Positions 45,210-52,817 of a stretch of DNA of 64,000 bases are shown here, piece after piece (position 1 is the first letter of the stretch; each line of letters begins with the position of its first letter). The position numbers were made by a program, and so were the translations under genes. The notes below the pieces were generated by a model. The model had not been told where the DNA came from. It did no database searches and saw only the letters and a program-made list of their open reading frames with translations. The stretch spans positions 1 through 64,000 of the forward strand of contig JAQYVV010000005.1 in the NCBI GenBank assembly GCA_030145275.1. The letters run 5' to 3'. Source of the stretch: Desulfurivibrionaceae bacterium. Its GTDB lineage: Bacteria > Desulfobacterota > Desulfobulbia > Desulfobulbales > VMSU01.

Positions 45210-45857
45210 TTATTTGTAAATTCCAGGGTTGAGTTTATGGGCGCAATCAGGACAAATTCCGTGGGTGAATTCTACCTTGGAACGTTTCTGGATATACATT
45301 TCAATTTTGTTCCATGCACCTTTATCATCTCTGATTTTTTTGCAACTCGCACAAATAGGTAATAGCCCTTTCAGCGTATGAATCTGTTCTATGGCATTTT
45401 GGAGTTCAGAAGTTCGTCTTTGAACCAGAGTTTCTAGTTCGTCGCGATGTGTTTTCAGCTCAAGATGGGTTTTGACTCGTGCTGCTATAACAGATGGAGA
45501 TGGCGGCTTGGATATGAAATCAACGCAACCGGCTTTGAATCCTTTAACCTGTGTTTTTTCATCTGCATATGAGGTTACAAAAATAATGGGGATATGATCG
45601 GTTTTTGGGTTTTCTTTAAGATGTTTACAAACTTCAAAACCATCCATCTCAGGCATAATTATATCGAGGAGTATAAGGTCTGCGGTTTTTTTCTCGAAGA
45701 ACTGGAGGGCTTCTTTTCCATTATTTGCACGTTCTACCTCAAAATTTTCATTTTCGAGAATACTCCTCAGGAGTTCTAAATTGATTTTTTCATCGTCAAC
45801 AATTAAAACTGTAAAATGAAAAGTATCAAAGAAAGTGTTATTGTTATCTCTTTTCAT
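45210..45857 (-). CDS. Response regulator with C-terminal zinc-finger-like tail
   Basis: 215 residues. Receiver domain (LIVDDE, Asp65 in LILLDIIMPEMDG, FISKPPS), a coiled-coil (about 140-172) and a C-terminal segment ICASCKKIRDDKGAW...FTHGICPDCAH with two CxxC pairs. This tail is common after receiver or PAS domains in many bacteria; its role is not established, though metal binding is likely. Orphan gene between repeats A3 and C4. Confidence 0.88.
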   Translation of the reverse strand: MKRDNNNTFFDTFHFTVLIVDDEKINLELLRSILENENFEVERANNGKEALQFFEKKTADLILLDIIMPEMDGFEVCKHLKENPKTDHIPIIFVTSYADEKTQVKGFKAGCVDFISKPPSPSVIAARVKTHLELKTHRDELETLVQRRTSELQNAIEQIHTLKGLLPICASCKKIRDDKGAWNKIEMYIQKRSKVEFTHGICPDCAHKLNPGIYK

Positions 45858-45866
45858 ATAAGATCG

Positions 45867-46026
45867 TAATTAGGATAAACCGGAAATAAGTACCTTAACA
45901 GTAGATGCAACACCTTTAAATGAATATACCTTTTTCATTTCTTGCCACTCAGTTCAGTACCCCCCTGTGGGGTGTAAAAAACACGAGATAAGCGCAGACT
46001 TCGAAATGATTTATAAGGTACTAAAC
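45867..46026. repeat. Family C element, copy C4
   Basis: Left end TAGGATAAACCGGAAATAAG and TACCTTAACAGT; right end TTATAAGGTACTAAA. A 17-bp module in reverse orientation lies at 45987-46003 (GATAAGCGCAGACTTCG). It fills the divergent gap before the DUF4912 gene. Confidence 0.65.
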
Positions 46027-46049
46027 TCTTTCAGGTCTTTAACTACAAA

Positions 46050-46679
46050 ATGGATTCATATCATAAAAGCATATATCAATTGTCTGGCCCCAAAAGTCAA
46101 GACCGTTGCTCCGGCAAAATGCATGATCTGCCAAAATCGTATTCAGACAATACCTTTGTCCTGATGCCGGTAGAGCCTGGAAAAGCCCATGCCTATTGGG
46201 ATTTTTGCTTCACTTCAGCAGATGAGCATGGAAATATCGTAAAAAAATTAGATGCAAAACTAGGAACTAGTTGTTGGCAGGCAAGGGTACCTGTTATTAG
46301 AACGTACAAGATGGGCGACTCTGAGGATATAGCAAAATCAATTTCATTTACGGAATATCTGGTTGATTCCCCGCGTCGTTCTCTTTTTCTGGACCTCAAT
46401 TGGCAGGAAAACAGATACCAAGCGGCACTTGGTTTTTTTAACGGAGACGGTGATTTTCTGCCAGTTGTTTTATCCAATGCTATTGGTATGTTTCGACAAC
46501 CCCTTTTTGAAAAAAACCTTGTCCTGGAAAAATCAATATCTAACACCTCGCAGGCAAAACATGATTATCTGGTGAACCACTTGTCTCGCAAGAAACTTTC
46601 ACCATTAACCGCCGAATGTGAATTGAAGTTTAGAACAGGCATTTCCTCCGTAGTTTTAGCCAAGTTGACAAGCATATGA
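46050..46679 (+). CDS. DUF4912-domain protein
   Basis: 209 residues with a central DUF4912-type module (VLMPVEPGKAHAYWDF...YLVDSPRRSLFLDL). Such proteins are regularly encoded beside GH57 glucan enzymes, as here: its stop overlaps the start of the GH57 gene (ATGA). Likely a carbohydrate-binding or accessory partner. The start at 46050 lies 24 bp after repeat C4; no strong ribosome site. Confidence 0.8.
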   Translation: MDSYHKSIYQLSGPKSQDRCSGKMHDLPKSYSDNTFVLMPVEPGKAHAYWDFCFTSADEHGNIVKKLDAKLGTSCWQARVPVIRTYKMGDSEDIAKSISFTEYLVDSPRRSLFLDLNWQENRYQAALGFFNGDGDFLPVVLSNAIGMFRQPLFEKNLVLEKSISNTSQAKHDYLVNHLSRKKLSPLTAECELKFRTGISSVVLAKLTSI

Positions 46680-48253
46680 ATGGTTATCTTGCCATAGTGT
46701 TGCATGCTCACCTCCCTTTTGTCCATCATCCTGAGTTAGATGATGCCCTTGAGGAAAACTGGCTGTTTGAGGCCATCACAGAGACTTATATTCCCTTGCT
46801 GCTGATGTTTGAGAAATTGCGCAAGGACAATATTCCATTTAAAATAACAATGTCGTTGTCACCATCTTTGCTGGAGATGTTTGCAAACCCGATCTTGATC
46901 TATCGTTATGTGCGAAGACTTGATAGACTTATCACTTTGGCTGCAAAAGAAATAGAAAGGACTGAAAATGACGATAAGCTTTATGTTCTCACATCACTGT
47001 ATCAACAAAGATTAGTCCAGGTTAAAGATGCCTTTATTAATTCATATCAAAAAAATCTAACTAAGCAGTTCAAAAAACTTCAGGACGAAGGCTATATAGA
47101 AATACTTGGTAGCACTGCCACCCATGGTTATTTACCACTTCTTGAATTTGATGATAGTTCTGTGCAATCCCAGATAAAAATAGGGCTAGATTATTACCAA
47201 GATGTTTTTCACCTCAAACCTAAGGGGATGTGGTTGCCTGAGTGTGGTTACTATCATGGCCTTGAAGAACTTCTTTCACGTAATGGAATTAGCTTTTGCT
47301 TTCTTGAAACCCATGGCCTTACGCGAGCGCAACCTTCGCCAAGGTATGGGGTTTATGAGCCGGTTGTAACTGAAGAGGAAGTCTTTTTCTTTGGCCGTGA
47401 TCCCGACTCCTCAAAATTGGTTTGGAGTGCTGATCAAGGGTATCCTGCAGATCCTGTTTATCGCGATTTTTATAGGGATATATCCTATGATTTGGATTTT
47501 GACTATTTACGCCCATTTATAAGTAGTCCTGAGTTGCGGATCGACTCAGGTTTTAAATATTATAAAATTACAGGCTGTACGGATCAAAAGGAGTATTATG
47601 ATCCCATTGAGGCCATAAATATGCTTAAAAATCATGCTGAGGATTTTGTTCATAAAAAGGTAGAGCAAATAAGCAAACTACAGCTTGAAATGCACAAAAA
47701 ACCAATTGTCGTAGCACCTTTTGATGCTGAACTCTTCGGACACTGGTGGGGAGAGGGGGTTGACTGGCTCGATTGTGTAATTAGAAAAGTAGCCCAGATT
47801 CCAGAAAAAATTTCATTGCAAAACATCAGTACCTATATTCAAGAGAGCCCAAAGACTTGGCAGGCGCTCCCTTCACCATCAAGTTGGGGTGCAAATGGGT
47901 ATAATAAGGTCTGGCTTAATGAAAAAAATGCATGGATTTATCCACATCTGCATCATGGCGCCCAAGAATTAGGCAAACTTGTGCGAGAAAATCCAGCAGC
48001 TTCCGGGATAATTAAAAGATCTCTGCAGCAGGCAGCCCGTGAACTTTTATTGGCCCAATCAAGTGACTGGGCATTCATGATTGGCTGTGAGACATCGCCA
48101 GGGTATGGGAAAAAGAGGGTTGAGACTCATATTATGAATATAAACAAACTTTTTTCATTTATTAAAGATGGTGAAATGGATGAGGAATGGCTGGCAATGA
48201 TTGAAAGTTTAAACCCAATTTTTAGAGATATCGATTATAAGGTATTTGCTTGA
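46676..48253 (+). CDS. GH57 family 1,4-alpha-glucan branching enzyme-like protein
   Basis: 525 residues. N-terminal GH57 motif LHAHLPFVHHPE, the nucleophile region MWLPECGYY, the acid/base region FDAELFGHWW, and the C-terminal DUF1957 part. GH57 branching enzymes build alpha-1,6 branches in glycogen-like polymers in the cytoplasm; amylase-type relatives exist, so the exact reaction is an inference. Coupled to the DUF4912 gene. Confidence 0.9.
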   Translation: MNGYLAIVLHAHLPFVHHPELDDALEENWLFEAITETYIPLLLMFEKLRKDNIPFKITMSLSPSLLEMFANPILIYRYVRRLDRLITLAAKEIERTENDDKLYVLTSLYQQRLVQVKDAFINSYQKNLTKQFKKLQDEGYIEILGSTATHGYLPLLEFDDSSVQSQIKIGLDYYQDVFHLKPKGMWLPECGYYHGLEELLSRNGISFCFLETHGLTRAQPSPRYGVYEPVVTEEEVFFFGRDPDSSKLVWSADQGYPADPVYRDFYRDISYDLDFDYLRPFISSPELRIDSGFKYYKITGCTDQKEYYDPIEAINMLKNHAEDFVHKKVEQISKLQLEMHKKPIVVAPFDAELFGHWWGEGVDWLDCVIRKVAQIPEKISLQNISTYIQESPKTWQALPSPSSWGANGYNKVWLNEKNAWIYPHLHHGAQELGKLVRENPAASGIIKRSLQQAARELLLAQSSDWAFMIGCETSPGYGKKRVETHIMNINKLFSFIKDGEMDEEWLAMIESLNPIFRDIDYKVFA

Positions 48254-48281
48254 GTTTATCCTGAAATTGTGAGTAATCTAC

Positions 48282-48294
48282 GTAAATATTCGGC
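48282..48294 (+). repeat. Solo family A end
   Basis: GTAAATATTCGGC, 35 bp upstream of the PilZ gene and 29 bp after the GH57 stop. No partner end found. Confidence 0.6.
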
Positions 48295-48328
48295 ATCTGT
48301 TGTGAGATGAAATAGGAGTCAAAGAAAG

Positions 48329-48706
48329 ATGAAGTCTGTAGAAAGGCGTACCCACCAGCGTCTGGCAATGGCCATCGGCTCAAGGTTAAAACTTCCTGAT
48401 GGCACGATTTTACCAGGGAAGACGCGAAACATAAGTTTCGGAGGAACATTTGTTGATTTTGATCGGGTTCCAATCGTCAAAGAAGGTGATTATTTCAGTT
48501 TACGAATCTTGGGACGGATTGAATTTACTGTCAAGGTGATTCACAGTAACAAGGGCGGCATGGGCTTTCAATTTGACTTCATTTTAATTAAATATTATGA
48601 ACATTTTAAAAAAATGATGCTGAGTAATGCCCCTGACCCTGATAGTATGATTAAAGAACTAGGAAGACAGGCAAAGAGAATCTCGCTTACCTGCGAAAAG
48701 AAGTAA
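48329..48706 (+). CDS. PilZ-domain protein
   Basis: 125 residues: RRTHQRLAMAIGSRLK supplies the N-terminal R-rich c-di-GMP motif and SFGGTFVDFD approximates the DxSxxG part (here with Phe-Gly-Gly). It probably binds c-di-GMP, linking to the HD-GYP enzyme at 57231. The C-terminal codons read AGAATCTCGCTTACCTG, which resembles the 17-bp module and may be a coding-region relic. 3 bp before the S4 gene. Confidence 0.8.
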   Translation: MKSVERRTHQRLAMAIGSRLKLPDGTILPGKTRNISFGGTFVDFDRVPIVKEGDYFSLRILGRIEFTVKVIHSNKGGMGFQFDFILIKYYEHFKKMMLSNAPDPDSMIKELGRQAKRISLTCEKK

Positions 48707-48709
48707 TAT

Positions 48710-49096
48710 ATGGCTGTGAGACTTGATAAATGGCTTTGGGCCGCCCGATTTTTTAAGACCAGGTCGATTGCAACACAAGCTGTCTCAGGTGGCAAGGTGC
48801 ATTGCAACGGCAAAAGGGTCAAACCTGCAAAAGAAGTCAGCGTTGGCGATGAACTGAGAATTCATAAAGGACCCTATGAGTTTATTATTATTGTTATGGG
48901 CCTAAATGATAAAAGAAGGCCGGCGAAAGAGGCTATTCTGCTCTACGAAGAAACAGCAGACAGTATTGCCGCCAGAGAAAAAATTCGTGAAGGAAAACAA
49001 CTTCTCAGGCTAGGTGCCGAACAATTTGGGCCTGTAAAAAAGCCGGGAAAAAGAGATAGAAGGCTTATTAGAAGTTTTACGAGACAAGATTCGTAA
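48710..49096 (+). CDS. S4-domain RNA-binding protein (Hsp15-like)
   Basis: 128 residues. S4 fold: VRLDKWLWAARFFKTRSIAT, VHCNGKRVKPAKEV; basic C-terminal tail. Hsp15 family proteins bind free 50S subunits with nascent chains. The stop TAA is formed with the first bases of repeat A4 (TCG TAA ATG); without the element the frame would end one residue later (TCG AAA TAA). Confidence 0.9.
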   Translation: MAVRLDKWLWAARFFKTRSIATQAVSGGKVHCNGKRVKPAKEVSVGDELRIHKGPYEFIIIVMGLNDKRRPAKEAILLYEETADSIAAREKIREGKQLLRLGAEQFGPVKKPGKRDRRLIRSFTRQDS

Positions 49097-49278
49097 ATGT
49101 TCGGCAACACTCCAGCTGTGCCCGCCCAACGGAAGTGCCCTTGGGGTGCGATCAGGCTGACTCACGTAGAACTACTACGCTTCGCCAACCTGATCGAACA
49201 CATCTGAAGCGACGGAGTCTTCGCTTACCTGTCAAACATTTACATATTGTTGTTTTTCAGTGTTAGTCGAATATTTAC
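49093..49278. repeat. Family A element, copy A4
   Basis: GTAAATGTTCGGC (49093-49105) to GTCGAATATTTAC (49266-49278), 186 bp, with the block CAACGGAAGTRCCCTTGGGG (49127-49146) and a 17-bp module (49213-49229). Flanks GACAAGATTC and GAAATAATTC match at only 7 of 10. Confidence 0.75.
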
Positions 49279-49361
49279 GAAATAATTCAAACAAATTTAT
49301 TAATTTTAACGTAACTTCTCCAAAAGTGGTGAAAAAACTCCTGGATCCCCGATAACGACAT

Positions 49362-49378
49362 CGGAGTCTGCGCTTACC
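49362..49378 (+). repeat. 17-bp module in D1, filled site
   Basis: CGGAGTCTGCGCTTACC between GACAT and TCGGGG. The corresponding sequence in D2 (63236-63262, minus strand) reads GACAT directly followed by TCGGGG, so the module is an exact 17-bp insertion. Confidence 0.88.
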
Positions 49379-49437
49379 TCGGGGATGACGATCGTAACTA
49401 CTCGTAAGTCCGTCATTCCGTCATGTTGTTAGCCGGA

Positions 49438-49454
49438 GGTAAGCGTAGACTCCG
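49438..49454 (-). repeat. 17-bp module in D1, reverse
   Basis: GGTAAGCGTAGACTCCG after GCCGGA. D2 has a module at the matching place. Confidence 0.85.
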
Positions 49455-49519
49455 ATCCAGAAAGTCAAAAACAACTATTTACCACCACTTTTGGAGAAGT
49501 TACATTTTTAACATGTTAC

Positions 49520-49560
49520 CTTAATTATAGTTAAGGTACTTATTCGGCTCATCTGGGTTA
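49520..49560 (+). repeat. Degenerate family C right end before purH
   Basis: GTTAAGGTACTTATTCGG and GGGTTAAGGAGATAG resemble the C1 right end and, as there, give the AGGAGA ribosome site of the next gene. Confidence 0.5.
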
Positions 49561-49570
49561 AGGAGATAGT

Positions 49571-50191
49571 ATGAAAAAGATTGAAAGAGCATTAATTAGT
49601 TTAACGGACAAGTCTGGTATTGAAACATTCGCCAAGCAGTTGAGCGATTTGGGTATTGAAATTCTCTCCACAGGAGGGACTGCAAAAAAAATGAGGGATA
49701 ACGGCATAGATGTTATCGGTGTCTCCGATTATACAGGGTTTCCTGAAATGCTTGATGGCCGGGTTAAAACTCTTCACCCTAAAATCCACGGAGGGATCCT
49801 AGCTCAGCGTGAAAATGCAGATCATCAAGCTCAGATGAAAGAGCATGACCTGTCCTACATAGACCTGATAGCCGTTAATCTGTATGCCTTTGATAAGGCA
49901 ACATCTGACCCAAGTTGTACTCTGGCCAATGCCATAGAAAATATTGACATTGGCGGCCCCACCATGCTTAGGGCTGCGGCAAAAAATTTCCAGGACGTCA
50001 CGGTCATTGTGGATCCGGATGACTACCCTCAAGTTATTAAAGAGATTAAAGAGACGGGGAATACAACCCTTGAAACCCGATTCAGATTGATGGTCAAAGT
50101 CTTTGATTTAACCAGCAGATACGATACCGCGATTACGGCCTGGTTGAAAAAAGTTAACGTTGAAACCAATTCCCATTTCAAGGGAGATTAA
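49571..50191 (+). CDS. purH: Stand-alone IMP cyclohydrolase (PurH N-terminal domain)
   Basis: 206 residues that cover only the IMPCHase domain of Pur[68 protein letters not shown]. The AICAR transformylase domain is missing, so another gene must perform that step, as is known for several anaerobes. Reaction: FAICAR to IMP. AGGAGA precedes the ATG. Next gene purN starts 4 bp after the stop. Confidence 0.92.
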   Translation: MKKIERALISLTDKSGIETFAKQLSDLGIEILSTGGTAKKMRDNGIDVIGVSDYTGFPEMLDGRVKTLHPKIHGGILAQRENADHQAQMKEHDLSYIDLIAVNLYAFDKATSDPSCTLANAIENIDIGGPTMLRAAAKNFQDVTVIVDPDDYPQVIKEIKETGNTTLETRFRLMVKVFDLTSRYDTAITAWLKKVNVETNSHFKGD

Positions 50192-50195
50192 GCCC

Positions 50196-50771
50196 ATGAA
50201 AATGGCTGTTTTACTATCCGGAACAGGAAGAACTCTTGATAATTTTTATAACAATATCAAAAATGGAACCATGCAAGGTTCCGTTGAGGTTGTTCTTTCA
50301 AACCAGAAGGATGCCTTAGGGCTAACTAAAGCCGAGCAGTATGGATATCCTGCTTTTCACGCATCTGGAAATGAGGCAATAAATAAAATTATAGATCAGT
50401 ACCAGGTGGACCTCGTTGTGCTGGCTGGATTTTTAAAATTGTATACTCCGCCAGCGCGCCTGCAGAAATCGGTCTTGAATATTCATCCTTCGCTTATCCC
50501 CTCTTTTTGCGGGGCGGGTTTTTATGGAATGAATGTCCATAATGCCGTCCATAAACGAGGGGTTAAATTAACCGGTTGTACCGTTCATTTCGCCAACGAA
50601 GTTTATGACGAAGGTCCGATTGTAGTGCAAAAAAGTGTAGCCGTTACTGCTGAAGATACCCCTAAAGATATAGCTGCAAAGGTATTTGAATTGGAGTGTT
50701 TAGCATACCCTGAGGCGATCAATCTCGTGGCTGAAAAGGGGATTGATTATTTTTGGAATATTTCCAGGTAA
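50196..50771 (+). CDS. purN: Phosphoribosylglycinamide formyltransferase PurN
   Basis: 191 residues from ATG 50196 (AAGGGAG about 9 nt upstream); an in-frame start at 50160 lies inside purH and is less likely. Motifs: VLLSGTGRTLDNFY, LAGFLKLYTP, NIHPSLIPSF (catalytic Asn/His), TVHFANEVYDEGPIV (catalytic Asp). Transfers formyl from 10-formyl-THF to GAR in purine synthesis. Confidence 0.9.
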   Translation: MKMAVLLSGTGRTLDNFYNNIKNGTMQGSVEVVLSNQKDALGLTKAEQYGYPAFHASGNEAINKIIDQYQVDLVVLAGFLKLYTPPARLQKSVLNIHPSLIPSFCGAGFYGMNVHNAVHKRGVKLTGCTVHFANEVYDEGPIVVQKSVAVTAEDTPKDIAAKVFELECLAYPEAINLVAEKGIDYFWNISR

Positions 50772-50794
50772 TTTAAAAAGTGAGATGCGCTAAA

Positions 50795-51340
50795 GTGGCT
50801 AAAAAACAACATGTAATTATGAGTGCCAGTGATATCGAAAGATCATTGGCTCGGATTTCCCTCCAGATCATCGAAAAGAATGAAGGGGTTGAGAATATAG
50901 CGATTATAGGTATCCATACAGGTGGGGTCTTTTTGGCCCAAAGACTTAGGGAAATAATCAATAAGACGGAAAACCGCGAGGTTCCTTTTGGTACCCTTGA
51001 TATCACTCTTTATCGCGATGATTGGAGTCTGGCCTCCCAAAATCCCTTGGTCAAAAAGACAGACATTAATTTTCAGGTGGAAGACTATTCTGTTATTTTA
51101 GTAGACGATGTTCTTTTTACCGGCAGGACCATCCGGGCAGCCTTTGATGCAATCATGGATTTCGGCAGACCTAAATCCATTCAACTTGCTGTCTTGGTTG
51201 ATCGTAAGTGTGGTAGGGAACTGCCTATCCAGCCAAATTACTCAGGAACTGAGGTTCTTGAAAATGTCAATGAACATGTCAATGTCCACCTGAAAGAAAA
51301 AGGTGGAACCGATGAAGTAATCCTTGCATCTGATTTCTGA
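50795..51340 (+). CDS. pyrR: PyrR-type pyrimidine regulator/uracil phosphoribosyltransferase
   Basis: About 181 residues from GTG 50795 (MAKKQHVIMSASDIERSLAR); GTG 50780 is an alternative. PRPP loop VILVDDVLFTGRTIRAA and the PyrR signature LVDRKCGRELPIQ are clear. In Gram-positives PyrR attenuates pyr operons; in proteobacteria it often acts mainly as a UPRTase. No attenuator is visible here. It follows purN by 23 bp and the kinase gene starts 3 bp later. Confidence 0.9.
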   Translation: MAKKQHVIMSASDIERSLARISLQIIEKNEGVENIAIIGIHTGGVFLAQRLREIINKTENREVPFGTLDITLYRDDWSLASQNPLVKKTDINFQVEDYSVILVDDVLFTGRTIRAAFDAIMDFGRPKSIQLAVLVDRKCGRELPIQPNYSGTEVLENVNEHVNVHLKEKGGTDEVILASDF

Positions 51341-51343
51341 TAA

Positions 51344-52726
51344 ATGAAGAAGGCATCTCTCTCAGATCTTGCTTCTATGCGGGAAAGGGCAAAACAGAAG
51401 CGGCAGGACTACGTCCGTTATGACTTCAGCCAGAAAAAAAATGATGCCTTAAAAACATTTTTTGATCTTGCCCAGGAATATGACGAGGTCGATGATTTAT
51501 ACCGAATTTGTGTTGTCGTTCTAGAGGAAATGTTTCAGGTTGAATGCAGACTGTATATTCTGAATAATCTTACTCAGCAGCTTGAACTTATATGTGATAG
51601 TCAGACAGGCATACTAAATCCACCCAAAAAGTCGGATTCACATGTCTGTCTTTCCGACAAACCTTATAGTGCGAAAAGTTCTTTTTTTGCCCCTATAGCC
51701 TCTAAGGGGCTCGCCGTAGAGGGGGGAGTTTCTCCAAGTCCAGGCCCTGTGCTTATTGGTGTTCTAGAGGTGTATCCTCTTGCCAAACTAACAGAGGCCG
51801 ATAAGTTTTTTCTGACAAAATATACCAACAGGATCGGCTATAATTTGCGCAAGAAAATGCTTGCCCAGCAAAATATTTCCCATTTGAAATTTATAAAAAA
51901 CCTTGTGGCAGATATTGAGCATAATGTCATTATTCCTAATATGTATTTCAAGCATCTTTTTCGACAATTGCGAAAGAGAATTTCAGAGTTAAATCAATTG
52001 AAAGAGTTTGTCCAGAAGGCAAATGATGAGATCGGCGCCAGTCCCAAGTGCCAGGAAACCCTATGCAAAATTTCAGATCTTAAAACTGAACTTGGTAAGG
52101 CCTACACTGAAATAGACAAGCACCACGTAAATACAACTATGTTTCTTGAAAGTCTTTTTCGCAGAGATCATTTTGAAAAAGGCCGCTTTGTTCTCCATAA
52201 TAAAATTTTAAATGTTGAAAAAGAGATCATTAAACCGCAGCTTGATCATTATAAAAATCGGCTTTTGGAGCGAGGCATCAGAATAGAGCTGCCAACAGAT
52301 ATTAGAAATGAAAATTTTACCATACAAGCAGACCTTGGTCTTCTCGCTCAAGTCTACGCAAATTTCTTCTCCAATGCGGTAAAGTACACCAAAGAGATTA
52401 TAGATAAAGAGGGTAGGCCTCGTAAAATAATGGCGTATGGGAGGAGGGTCCTGCATGATTATTATGGGCCTGATAAGCCAGGAATAAAATTAAATGTTTT
52501 TACCACAGGGCCGCATTTATCTTCAGAAGAAGCGAAAAATATCTTTATTGACGGCTTTAAAGGGTATGATAGTAACGAAATTAACAGCCATGGACACGGC
52601 CTTGCCTTTGTCAAAATGGTTATTGAGCTTCACGGCGGAAAAGTCGGCCATGATATGACCGAGCAAGGTAATAACTTTTATTTTATTTTGCCTATTGTGA
52701 ATTTTGAAGCCCAGACTTCCTGGTAA
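51344..52726 (+). CDS. GAF-domain histidine kinase-like protein
   Basis: 460 residues. A GAF-like domain (about 40-175), a helical dimerisation region with VADIEHNVIIPNMYF, in which His could be the phosphoacceptor, and a HATPase domain (QVYANFFSNAVKYT, HGHGLAFVKMVIELHGG). The G1 box reads VFTTGPHL and lacks the usual Asp, so kinase activity is uncertain. Soluble. Placement 3 bp after pyrR suggests a shared transcript without an evident functional link. Confidence 0.8.
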   Translation: MKKASLSDLASMRERAKQKRQDYVRYDFSQKKNDALKTFFDLAQEYDEVDDLYRICVVVLEEMFQVECRLYILNNLTQQLELICDSQTGILNPPKKSDSHVCLSDKPYSAKSSFFAPIASKGLAVEGGVSPSPGPVLIGVLEVYPLAKLTEADKFFLTKYTNRIGYNLRKKMLAQQNISHLKFIKNLVADIEHNVIIPNMYFKHLFRQLRKRISELNQLKEFVQKANDEIGASPKCQETLCKISDLKTELGKAYTEIDKHHVNTTMFLESLFRRDHFEKGRFVLHNKILNVEKEIIKPQLDHYKNRLLERGIRIELPTDIRNENFTIQADLGLLAQVYANFFSNAVKYTKEIIDKEGRPRKIMAYGRRVLHDYYGPDKPGIKLNVFTTGPHLSSEEAKNIFIDGFKGYDSNEINSHGHGLAFVKMVIELHGGKVGHDMTEQGNNFYFILPIVNFEAQTSW

Positions 52727-52817
52727 TTTCTACAAAAGTGTTCATCCGTATATATTATTAGCCTGACAGGCTTCTGTTTTTCTAATCACCTATTTTTTCT
52801 ATTCTACCTATTCCCCT

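Larger units (their letters stand above)
49311..49503. mobile_element. Family D element, copy D1
   Basis: GTAACTTCTCCAAAAGTGGT at the left and its inverted copy at the right, 193 bp. Flanks AATTTTAAC and ATTTTTAAC match at 8 of 9. It contains two hairpins, each with a 17-bp module at the stem border (49362-49378 forward, 49438-49454 reverse). D2 (63189-63298) matches it closely except for the absence of the first module. Confidence 0.8.
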
